Shown: positions 54,441-64,000 of the stretch, in pieces
Position numbering within the stretch: position 1 is the first letter of the stretch
How the letters are laid out: the number at the start of each line of letters is the position of its first letter
Origin: Limnanthes douglasii subsp. nivea
Taxonomy: Eukaryota; Streptophyta; Magnoliopsida; Brassicales; Limnanthaceae
Length of the DNA stretch: 64,000 bases
NCBI GenBank assembly: GCA_036936605.1
Contig: JAUPFV010000005.1
Location: 191,702,958 to 191,766,957 of the forward strand
Direction of reading: 5' to 3'
Position numbers and translations under genes: made by a program
Notes under the pieces: generated by a model
Databases searched by the model: none
What the model saw: only the letters and a program-made list of their open reading frames with translations
What the model was told of the DNA's origin: nothing

Positions 54441-55797
54441 TTGTTTTTTTTGTGTGTATTAAAGCATTAAATAAATTGAAATAAGGTTCATACAAGAATA
54501 TGGGGCATACCCCGAGAAATACATCAACAATCAACTAAGGAACGTCGATTGCGAAACAAAAAAAGTAAAACAATCAAATCATAGTAGAGATATAAGATTC
54601 ATCCAATACAAGTAATCTAAAATACAGAGCAAACACATGGGCATCAGAGACAGCATCTGCAATCCTCCAAGCGGGACATCAGAGACAGCATCTGCAATCC
54701 TCGAAGCGATCAAAGAAGTGATAGATCACCAACTGCATTCACCAAGGGTATCCTGCACAACAAGAAAGAGGAGTAATAAATATTAATTTTAGAATGGCCA
54801 GCCACTCTTGGTACCTTGGAATCTAAACCGAAGATCTGAAAAGATTCGGTGAGAAACCAGAGAGGCGATGGCGGGAGGGGATCCAAAAATGCTTAGGTTC
54901 CTCTCCTTCCAGACGTGGTAAATTACAGCGGCAAAGCATGAATGCCAAATAGAATGGTTTCGAGATTGAGACCAATTTGACGCTTTACAAACCCAAGACT
55001 GCCAACAGGAGATGGTAAAGGCGAATCCTAGTTTAGTACTAGCATGAGTCCAAATACTCTGAGTGAAGCTACAATAAAAAAAGAGATGAGAGATAGTCTC
55101 ATTGTCAGAGTTACACATAGCACAATCAGGTAAGATATTATAATCCCAACTGAGGAGCTTGTCTTTGGTGTAAAGCTTGCCCAATATAGCTAGCCATAAG
55201 ATAAAGGAATGACGAGGAACATTAGATTTATTCCAAACTAAATCGGCCCACCCTACTTTAGGGTTGGGCAACCGAATGGCTTGGTACGTGTCCTTAATTG
55301 AGAAGGAGGTGCATCCTTCTTTCGCCTTCCAGAAGGGAATATCGATGGATAAGATGTTAGGAGGAGGGAGGGAGATAATAAGAGTGTGGATCTCCAACAG
55401 GTTAGCGCGAGTTCAAGCATTTGCTGTTCTAATATTGGATGGCCAATTCCAGTTCCCGTTGAGAATGATATCCGAGACCTTGAGGTTTTTCTCAAGTCTA
55501 GAGTCTTTGATGGTACTTTCGCCATAGTGGGAAGCAAGCAAAGAAGAGACGAGCCATGGATCATACCAGAATGAGGTGCTCAAACCATTTCCAATTGCCA
55601 CCCTGCACATTTTACAAGCCAAAGGACGGAGAGGAAGAATTTTCCTCCAGATCCAAGAGGGCGAGGATCCCAGATGGAGGTTCCAAAAGTTATTATTTTT
55701 AATTTTTTCTATTTTAATCCAATCACTCCAAATGGAGTGATTGTTAATACTGACGATAGACCATAGATGCTTGAGGACAGCCGCCCAATTCCAAATT
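54441..55797 (-). mobile_element. 5'-truncated LINE insertion
   Basis: A non-LTR retrotransposon 3' end on the minus strand: RT C-terminal region and zinc-binding region, a 3' UTR with a tandem 36-bp repeat (GACATCAGAGACAGCATCTG near 54650-54705), and a T run at 54442-54450 as the complement of a short poly(A) tail. The truncated 5' end lies at about 55797, where it abuts hAT-family sequence (TTTTATGGGATCC) also present at 61671-61683 without a LINE. No matching target duplication was found, so a deletion may have accompanied the event. Confidence 0.75.
54789..55797 (-). pseudogene. LINE RT C-terminal and zf-RVT-like region
   Basis: Two overlapping frames. 55797-55413 gives SPSWIWRKILPLRPLACKMC, VAIGNGLSTSFWYDPW and VSDIILNGNWNW, the segment downstream of the RT palm. 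55397-54789 gives VGWADLVWNKSNVPRHSFIL, WLAILGKLYTKDKLLSWDYN, CAMCNSDNETISHLFFYCSF and, near the end, YHVWKERNLSIF, the C-terminal zf-RVT domain with its C-x2-C...H-x4-C pattern. A -1/+1 frameshift near 55400 separates them. The reading frame of the second part is intact to its stop, so this copy is relatively recent. Confidence 0.88.
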
Positions 55798-56561
55798 TTA
55801 TGGGATCCTGTTCTTCTTCTAGACGAGGATGATTCATCGTTACCTCTTCGGATGTTCTTTGATTTTCGTAAAGCCATTGAATAATGTCTTGAGTTTTGTT
55901 TTGTGAGAGATACAAGAAGACTATTTGTCATATTGTTTGATGAGTATTATGAAACAAATTTACAACAAACCACTTTATTTATAGATTTTTTTTGTTTGGA
56001 ATCGGATATCCGATTTGATCCACTAAGACAATAGAATCATGGTCAATCAGATATTTAATTGGCCATATAATTTTTTTTAAGATTTTGTTTGGGTTTCTTC
56101 TCTATATATAGAGTGGAAACTAACTTTACTCTCACTCACCTCTCAAAACTTCTCTCAAATATGATTTTTTCTAATAAAATCTCTAAAGAAAATTTATATT
56201 AGTATTAAATTTATCTATACAATATCTACTTCTACATTCTCTTCTACTATATTTCGAATAAAATTTGTAGTCGATAAAATCAATTAAATTTGGTTGAGGT
56301 AGGATTATCCTTTTTGTTTTGATATCTTTGTATAATCTTTCCATTTATTTTTTTTATGATATTGTTCGAAATTATTTTCGATTACTTTTTTTTAAATACA
56401 AATCCTTTCTTTATGTGTGAGATTGTTTTATATTATTTTATATTTTTCTTTTAGTTATTTTTTATATTCACAAGTGATATAAGTTTCGATTACTATTATC
56501 TTTCATATTTTTAAAAGATTTAAAACCTTTTGACTTATCTTTTCATAATTTAATTTTTTAA
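55798..56561 (+). other. 5' region of hAT copy 2
   Basis: Nearly identical to 61672-62432. It includes a TATA-like CTCTATATATAGAGTGG near 56101-56117, followed by a leader with CTCTCACTCACCTCTCAAAAC. This would be the transposase promoter and 5' UTR; the ATG is at 56562. The complementary strand carries the short open frame MALRKSKNIRRGNDESSSSR, which may be the start of the divergent gene. Confidence 0.6.
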
Positions 56562-58740
56562 ATGACTTCAAACCGATAAAATACCTCAACTTTTCACGTT
56601 CGTAAGTCTAATGTCCAACCTCAACCTTCCTCTAATCCCGACCGAAATTATTTATGCATGTTCACGTAAATGGTTTAGCATCTCCACACTTCGAAACACA
56701 TTCTTCCTATTGTACTAGTGGTGGTAGTACTAGTGGGGGTTCGAAGTCTAGCAGAAAAATATCTTGGACATGAGAACACTTTATAAAGAATTATGATACT
56801 AAATTAGCTAAGTATAACCATTGTCTGAGATCATATAGCTATAAGGCTGGAATTAATTAAAAATTATGGCACCGGGGGTATGACGAGACATTTATCGTCG
56901 CATAACCTTTTTTACCCTTTTAAAATTTATGAAGAGAGGAATACGTCCATAAATCCTCAAATTGGTCGTGCTTTTGAGTTTAATCACAAATCATATAAGG
57001 AAAAATAATTATTGATGATGTTGGTACTTTACAAACGTTTTCTTTTGGTGATAATTAGAGATATGTTAATTGGATGTGTAATGGGAAAACCGAAGAGCCA
57101 CACTCATCTCACGCACTTTTATGCGATCAGAAACTTGTAAATATTTTTTACAATAAAAATAAATTATTCCTGATAGTATCTTACCTTTTCCATTGAATGT
57201 TTCTATTACTATGATATAGCTAGATTTATTATTTTTGATATGTCGTGTATCACTATTCATTAGATGGATCCTCAATGGGTACACCAAAGAAGAATTATGT
57301 GGTTGAAATATATTGGAAAATACAATGCTTCTATAATTAGAGAGAGTATCATCGAGTGTATAAAGATTTTTAAAATTAAAAATAAAATTATGTTTATTTC
57401 GTTCGGCAATGCATCTTTGAACGAGAGAGATATTGAGCATCTTAAAAATGATTGCGAATCTCTATTTCCTAAAATATTTCACACCGGATGTTTATGTTAT
57501 ATGCATTAATTAGTTTTAAAAGATAGAATAAGTATGATTGACGATGATTTTATTAATTCTATTAAAGTAGTGGTCCCACTATGCTCGACCTCAATTGCTA
57601 GAAAAATTATCAGAAATAACTTGTTAGTGCTAATGGGAAATCATTAAAACATCACTTATTTTAGATATAAAAACTAGATGGAACTCGATATAATATCTTA
57701 TTGCACGTGTTTATACATATAAAAAAGAGATTAATATGACTTTAGTAGTTATTTTCCTGATAAAACTCTTGAAAAATCAAATTTGGGTTTATTTTGTTAT
57801 AATGTTAAGGTTTTTAATACTTTTAATGATGTAACTAAAAACATTTCTACGCATTATACTCATAAAATTCACTTGGATCTTTTTAAAATTACTAATCTTG
57901 CAATGTATATGAATAAATATAAGGATATGAGTGTATGTTTAGAAACTGTGCCTAATATGGAACCCAAATTTATAAAGTATTTTCTTCAAATCATGATCAC
58001 TTATGCTATTTGATGCATTTTTAATCCTTTTAAATGAAGAATCTAGTTTATATTTTTAGTTAATTGTTTTTATCAAGCCTTACAATTTCCTAATGTAACC
58101 ATTAACCCGGAAGCATATATTCGAGAAGTTGACGATTATATTTATACCATGTATAATAAGTATGATGAAAAATACAAGAGAAATACAAATGTTAGATCTT
58201 TAAATGTAATGAGTAATAGTATTCATAGGGGTAGAGGCATAAATCGTCCTAACTATGTAGAATTGGAAATGTGAAATATGTGGGATATAAGAGAAACCCC
58301 TCAAGAAGATAATGAAATAGTTAGATATTTAAACACTATGTTTGAATTAACTTAGAAAGACTCTGAAAAACCCCTTGATATCTTAATATGGTGATGTACC
58401 AAAGAATACGAGTTTCATATTCTTTACAGCTTAGCGAAAGAGATTTTTGCAATACATATTCTGTAGTTGCAAACGAATGTGCTTTTAGTCAAGCGAGGTT
58501 GCAATACACGACTAGACAAACAAGATTGATGGGCAAATCATTTGGAGTGTTTGTTGCAATCAAGGACTGGACTACGGCGGATCAAAGGATGCAAGATAAA
58601 GAGTATGAAGCTGAAGAGAATCTAAAGGACATTTTTATGAATTTCTAAATAATACTAAAGATGCACTTGAACACGATATTATTGAGGAAGTTGAAGATGA
58701 AGCATCCGAAAGTGATTATGAAGATCTTGAGTCAGAATAA
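56562..58740 (+). pseudogene. hAT transposase, copy 2, broken
   Basis: Order: degenerate BED finger (AKYNHCLRSYSYKA, then a frameshifted histidine part, 56810-56900); FKIYEERNTSINPQ; MDPQWVHQRRIMWLKYIGKY from 57264 and FKIKNKIMFISFGNASLNER, the start of the catalytic fold; NVKVFNTFNDVTKNISTHYT (from about 57802) with IHLDLFKITNLAMYM; EPKFIKYFLQIMITYAI; and the C-terminal dimerisation domain at 58388-58648 with ANECAFSQARLQYTTRQTRL and GVFVAIKDW. It is interrupted by several stops and frameshifts, but each domain is still legible. Confidence 0.85.
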
Positions 58741-59426
58741 AATTAAGATGAATGACATTTGTGATAGAGTTTTCAGTACATATTGTTCAATTTGCGAATA
58801 TTTGTACAACTCGTGGCCCGCAATAGTATCAAGTGTGAACGGTTTACTTCAATAAAATCTATTTTTTCACTTTCAATCTCATAACAACACATGTATTAGC
58901 AAATAATATGAAAATACAACAACAATTGTAGTACTTATAATCAAAGCCTAATAATAAAATTATAATAACCGTATACTATTGTAGTATTTATAATCAAACC
59001 ATAATAATTAGAGCCTAATAATAAAATTATAATAACCGTATACTACTATTAAATTATGGTTTACAAACTCTATAACAATTTGATTATCAAACAATAACAA
59101 CATTTATACTAGTAAATAATATCAAAATACAACAACAATTGTAGTATTTATAATCAACCCATAATAATAATCAAAATCTAATAATAAAATAATAATAACC
59201 TTATATTACTATTAAATTATAATATACAAACTATATAAAAATTTGATTACCAAACAATAACAACACTTGTACTTGTAAATAATATCAAAATATAACAACA
59301 CTTGTAGTATTTATAATCAAACCATAATAATAATTAGAGTTTAATAATAAAATTATAATAACCTTATAATTTAAATTATAATATATATTATATATATAAA
59401 TTTGTTTATTAAATAATAACCAGGAG
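58741..59426. repeat. AT-rich 3' subterminal tandem repeats of hAT copy 2
   Basis: Roughly three imperfect units of about 150-190 bp, each with AATAATATCAAAATACAACAA, TTGTAGTATTTATAATCAA-like and AAAATTATAATAACC segments. Similar sequence follows transposase copy 1. No gene. Confidence 0.75.
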
Positions 59427-59665
59427 TGTTGTGAATATGGGGTTCGGTCCGCTTTGGCACCCGAAGGCCCTCACGACTTTGCATTTGGTCCACTACCAAA
59501 AGGCCTCATACTAGTTTATATATGTTCTTACTTATATACCACTGATTCTTCCTATGTCTAACCGATGTGGGATGTGGGACTTCGGTCGACACCCTAACAA
59601 ATCCTCCTCTCGAACAAAGTACCACTTTAGCCTCCTCTCAATTGACTTTCATCCGCCCACTCTAA
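59427..59665 (-). mobile_element. TRIM-like repeat, second copy (partial)
   Basis: Matches 35185-35488: GTTGTGAATATGGGGTTCGG, then CGAAGGCCCTCACGACTTTG and AGGCCTCATACTAGTTTATA, to CCTCTCAATTGACTTTCATC. A block of about 65 bp containing one arm of the inverted pair is missing. It lies inside or at the end of the hAT copy 2 tail. No target duplication was identified. Confidence 0.7.
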
Positions 59666-59746
59666 TAAAATAAAGGTTTCTTTGAGTTCATACACCTTTA
59701 AGCAAACAAATTATAATAAGTAAAGCACTAATAAGATTGTGTTATT
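59666..59746. other. Short spacer between repeats
   Basis: AT-rich sequence with no recognisable feature; it ends at a candidate hAT terminus. Confidence 0.4.
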
Positions 59747-60439
59747 TAGGGGTGCAAACGTGACAACACAATCCATCCCACGACACATTTAACAATTTTT
59801 GGTGCTGTATGCCATAATATTACATATTTCGTTGTTATAATGGGTTTAGCGTCGTATGTGATAAATATAAAACACAAACGTTACAATTGTTATTGTGTCA
59901 CATTTAACTAACAGTTTATCATATTTTTTACATATTTATCAAAAAATAATTTTTATGGGTTAATTTATTCAAAATTCAATAAATTAAAATATGTCTATCA
60001 TAAATGAAATATCTCTAATATTTAACTAATATATTTTTTAAATTATATTTAGATTTTATAAATAGTTTATTAACTCTTCTAAAAAAGTATTTATAATATC
60101 TAACTATTAGATATGTAAAAATATATTTGATTTTTAAAGACTATATTTTTAAAGTTGTTTGAATTTTTAAATTTTTCAAGTGCATATGTTTAGTTATTTT
60201 AAATAGTTTATTGGATATTTGAACTATTAAATACTTCAACTACATATTTAAAGTTTTAGAATTTTATATAGATGTATACATATATTACATGTACAAACGT
60301 AAATAAAAAAAATTTAAAAGATATTTAATTAACAATAAATAAAAAGTATAATATAAATATAAATAAATAGACCATATAACAACGTTGTTTAATAAAATAA
60401 AATAGAAAAACATAACAAAAAAATACTAATACAATCGAA

Positions 60440-61789
60440 TAAAAAAAGGAATTTAATCTCCAAAGTTGAAAGGTGGTTTAGAGAAGCATGAAGATCAGAA
60501 TTCATTTGTTTAGCAACCTCATCGAAACCCATATTCTTTATCATCCGACGTATTAATTTTTTGTGTTCTAGAGGTATGCACGCCGCTATACATTTTCATG
60601 TGTTTATCATGCACTCATTACATCTTTATGTGTTTATCATGCACCCTTTCCATATTAATATTAATACAATCAGATATTAAAAAAATTGTGTTGAAAGCGG
60701 TCGTCTGATGCGTGGCTTATTGATGAAAACCAGAAGGTGGACCAGGTACTTTGATAACGCCGTTATATTGAAATGTATCTCAAAACACTTCGTAAAACTA
60801 GGACCATACCTGCCATGTAGACCATAAAATCCTTGTTAAGAATATATATCTTGGTTTTTGAAATAATACCTACCTAAACCATAATATTTCTAGACTTTAC
60901 GTGGAGTCCACATACTTATATATACTTTTTTATTAATAAGAAAATGACCTATTGTCATCCCATAAGGTAACATTATCCCACCAGCTTTCGAATCCATATG
61001 CTCAATGATCAAACTAGCTAAATTAATTATATCATGCATCATTACTATAGTATCAGTTATAAATTTTGAATATACGACAATTATGCATCATTGCTATTAG
61101 TAGGGATAAAATAACTATTAACTAATTTAAAAATTAATTTACTTGGACCATCCAAATTAGCTCTAATAGGTTTAAGTTTACCATTGATCATTGTCAACAT
61201 TTAGTATTTCTACTACTTCATTGAAGGTTATAACTCCATCATTACCCTATTTCATACGAGGATATGTAGGGACGTTAACGATCACCACCATTTAATGAGT
61301 GGGGTGGCATGAGAACTTATTTTACTAAGTTACTTAAAAAAAACCAAACTCAAAATTATTAATTGTGCAACTCATTTCTAAACCTCGAGGATCATTAAAA
61401 ATTATACATCCAGTTGCATAAAATTATTGAACTAATTCAATATACCAATCACATTTATATCTAGTAAGAACTAACCAACCCAACCCTCTCTAATTATCTA
61501 GTTGATTTAAAAAACTTTTATACAAAGCACCTGGATAAGTTCCTCGTAGTCCAAACACGTACTTGAGAAATATGGACTCCCCCTTATGGTGCTAGATAGT
61601 TTTGAACGAGAACCTCTCCTTTAAGCCTATCTTCGATACTCTCAGACGTCTTTCTTGAAATAATCTACTTTTTATGGGATCCCGTTCTTCTTCTAGACGA
61701 GGATGATTCATCGTTACCTCTTCAGATGTTCTTTGATTTTCGTAAAGCCATTGAATAATGTCTTGAGTTTTGTTTTGTGAGAGATACAA
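60440..61789 (-). pseudogene. Unidentified decayed coding trace beside hAT transposase 3
   Basis: Minus-strand fragments: MALRKSKNI (with a stop) followed by RGNDESSSSRRRTGSHK at the start (about 61680-61752), FGLRGTYPGALYKSFLNQLD (about 61500-61560), GLGWLVLTRYKCDWYIELVQ (61430-61490), DPRGLEMSCTINNFEFGFF (61330-61395) and MGFDEVAKQMNSDLHASLNH (60455-60535). They are separated by stops and frameshifts. Parts recur in the trace at 50519-51560. I cannot name the protein. A vague likeness of the CDWY segment to CACTA transposon proteins is not enough to call. Confidence 0.35.
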
Positions 61790-62432
61790 GAAGACTATTT
61801 GTCATATTGTTTGATGAGTATTATGAAACAAATTTACAACAAACCACTTTATTTATAGATTTTTTTGTTTGGAATCAGATATCCGATTTGATCCACTAAG
61901 ACAATAGATTCATGGTCAATCGGATAGTTATATTGGCCATATAATTTTTGTTTAAGATTTTGTTTGGGTTTCTTCTCTATAAATAGAGTGGAAACTAACT
62001 TTACTCTCACTCACCTCTCAAAACTTCTCTCAAATACGATTTTTTTCTTATAAAATCTCTAAAGAAAATTTATCTTAGTTTTAAATTTATCTCTACAATA
62101 TCTACTTCTACATTCTCTTCTATTATATTTTGAATACAATTTGTAGTCGATAAAATCAATTAAATTTGGTCCAGGTAGGATTATACTTTTTGTTTTGATA
62201 TCTTTGTATAATGTTTCCATTTTTTTATGATATTGTTCGATATTATTTTCGATTACTTTTTTTAAATACAAATCTTTTCTTTATGTGTGAGATTGTTTTA
62301 TATTATTTTATATTTTTCTTTTAGTTATTTTTTATATTCACAAGTGATATAAGTTTCGATTACTGTTATCTTTCATATTTTAAAAAGATTTAAAACCTTT
62401 TGACTTATCTTTTCATAATTTAATTTTTTTAA

Positions 62433-64000
62433 ATGACTTCAAACCAACAAAATACCTCAACTATTCATGTTCGTAAGTCTAATGTCCAACCTTAACCTTC
62501 ATCTAATCCCGACCAAAATTATTTATGCATGTTCACGTAAATGGTTTAGCATCCCCACACTTCGAAACACATTCTTCCTATGGTACTGGTGATGGTAGTA
62601 CTAGTGGGGGTTCGAAGTCTAGTAGAAAAAATATCTTGGACATGAGAACACTTTATAGAGAATTATGATACTAAATTAGCTAAGTGTAACCATTTTCTGA
62701 GATCATATAGCTATAAGGCTGGAACTAAAAATTATGGCACCGGGGGTATGGCGAGATATTTATCGTCTCATAACCTTTTTTATCCTTTTAAAATTTATGA
62801 AGAGAGGAATACGTCCATAAATCCTCAAATTGGTCGTGCTTTTGAGTTTAATCACAAATCATATAAGGAAAAATAATTATTGATGATGTTGGTACTTTAC
62901 AAACGTTTTCTTTTGGTGATAATTAAAGATATGATAATTGGATGTGTAATGGGAAAACCCAAGAGCCACACTCATCTCACGCAGTTTTATGCGATCAGAA
63001 ACTTGTAAATATTATTTACAATAAAAATAAATTATTCCTGATAGTATCTTACCTTTGCCATTGAATGTTTCTATTACTATGATATAGCTAGATTTATTAT
63101 TTTTGATATGTCGTGTATCATTATTCATTAGATGGATCCTCAATGGGTACACCAAAGATGAATTATGTGGTTTGAATATATTGGAAAATACAATGCTTCT
63201 ATAATTAGAGAGAGTATCATCGAGTGTATAAAGATTTTTAAAATTAAAAATAAAATTATGTTTATTTCGTTCGGCAATGCATCTTTGAACGAGAGAGATA
63301 TTGAGCATCTTAAAAATGATTGCAAATCTCTATTTCCTAAAATATTTCACACCGGATGTTTATGTTATATGCATTAATTAGTTTTAAAAGATAGAATAAG
63401 TATGATTAACGATGATTTTATTAATTCTATTAAAGTAGTGGTCCCACTATGCTCGACCTCAATTGCTAGAAAAATTATCGGAAATAACTTGTTAGTGCTA
63501 ATGGGAAATCATTAAAACATCACTTATTTTAGATATAAAAACTAGATGGAACTCGATATAATATCTTATTGCACGTGTTTATACATATAAAAAAGAGATT
63601 AATATGACTTTAGTAGTTATTTTCCTGATAAAACTCTTGAAAAATCAAATTTGGGTTTATTTTGTTATAATGTTAAGGTTTTTAATACTTTTAATGATGT
63701 AACCAAAAACATTTCTACGCATTATACTCATAATATTCACTTGGCTCTTTTTAAAATTACTAATCTTGCAATGTATATGAATAAATATAAGGATATGAGT
63801 GTATGTTTAGAAATTGTGCCTAATATGGAACCCAAATTTATAAAGTATTTTCATCCAATCATGATCACTTATGCTATTTGATGCATTTTTAATCCTTTTA
63901 AATGACGAATCTAGTTTATATTTTTAGTTAATTATTTTTATCAAGCCTTACAATTTCCTAATGTAACCATTTACCCTGAATCATATATTCGAGAAGTTGA
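62433..64000 (+). pseudogene. hAT transposase, copy 3, broken and cut by window end
   Basis: Near-identical to 56562-58132: the ATG at 62433, BED-like finger (AKCNHFLRSYSYKA with GTGGMARYLSSH), a MDPQWVHQR stretch at 63132 with WFEYIGKYNASIIRE, FKIKNKIMFISFGNASLNER, and NVKVFNTFNDVTKNISTHYT (from about 63670) with IHLALFKITNLAMYM. It shares most of the disabling stops of copy 2, for example after SYKEK and after FHTGCLCYMH. The dimerisation domain would lie beyond 64000. Confidence 0.85.

Larger units (their letters stand above)
59747..64000 (+). mobile_element. hAT element carrying transposase copy 3 (cut by window end)
   Basis: A candidate left end TAGGGGTGCAAACGTGACAACA at 59747 has the look of a hAT terminus. 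Then come 1.9 kb of AT-rich sequence with a decayed minus-strand coding trace (60440-61780) and, from 61672, sequence colinear and nearly identical with 55798-58132, including promoter and transposase. The right end is outside the window, so the target duplication cannot be tested. Confidence 0.6.

Noticed and set aside
59417..59680. Part of the hAT copy 2 tail as one continuous element
   Set aside because: The block is a separate dispersed repeat, since a related copy lies at 35185-35488 in unrelated surroundings.

Overview
This window is repeat-dense nuclear DNA from a flowering plant, probably a eudicot. That is inferred from the AT-rich base composition, tRNA-derived SINEs, Ty1/copia and Ty3/gypsy retrotransposons of plant type, L1-type LINEs, Stowaway and hAT elements, and one exon of a plant ROOT HAIR DEFECTIVE 3-like gene. 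I cannot name the species. I see no intact host gene, no rRNA or functional tRNA gene and no CRISPR array. Almost everything recognisable is mobile-element sequence in various stages of decay, and several boundaries can be fixed to the base by target-site duplications (TSDs).

Layout. 1-6.4 kb: two SINE copies with perfect TSDs, an inverted-repeat element, a 1.25-kb non-autonomous hAT with an 8-bp TSD, a hAT-like MITE, and a single RHD3-like GTPase exon on the minus strand. 6.4-26.9 kb: a nested stack. A Ty1/copia gag is split by a minus-strand Ty3/gypsy element of Tat type (element A, 6693-25885, TSD CCTAT). Element A contains a 374-bp solo LTR and a plus-strand Athila-like element (element B, 16008-24633). 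Both LTRs of B carry the same Stowaway MITE. B has a long open gag-protease frame but has lost RT, RNase H and the integrase core. A carries an antisense gene (7843-10082) of the 'putative gypsy type transposon' family. 26.9-31.5 kb: a decayed copia element with two LTRs. 31.5-34 kb: a decayed LINE on the minus strand. 35.2-35.8 kb: a TRIM-like repeat. 39.1-39.5 kb: a 411-bp hAT MITE. 39.7-43.3 kb: a decayed minus-strand copia element interrupted by a 260-bp MITE. 45.2-48.8 kb: a gypsy-like element with two LTRs, a gag remnant and an antisense basic ORF cassette. 48.8-49.2 kb: a second copy of the solo LTR. 49.3-64 kb: three broken hAT transposase genes of one family in the same orientation. 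The second and third are near-identical over more than 2.3 kb. A 5'-truncated LINE lies between the first and second.

How the parts relate. The nesting gives a relative age order: copia gag, then element A, then the solo LTR and B; the Stowaway entered B's lineage before this copy of B integrated. B's open gag-protease frame and similar LTRs suggest it is young, yet it lacks its own polymerase and integrase core, so it would have needed helper enzymes. The two features most worth follow-up are the antisense genes in element A and in the 45-48 kb element, and the hAT array with an unidentified minus-strand coding trace beside the transposase. I did not find a clearly new system. Identities come from motif recognition by eye; no database search was run.
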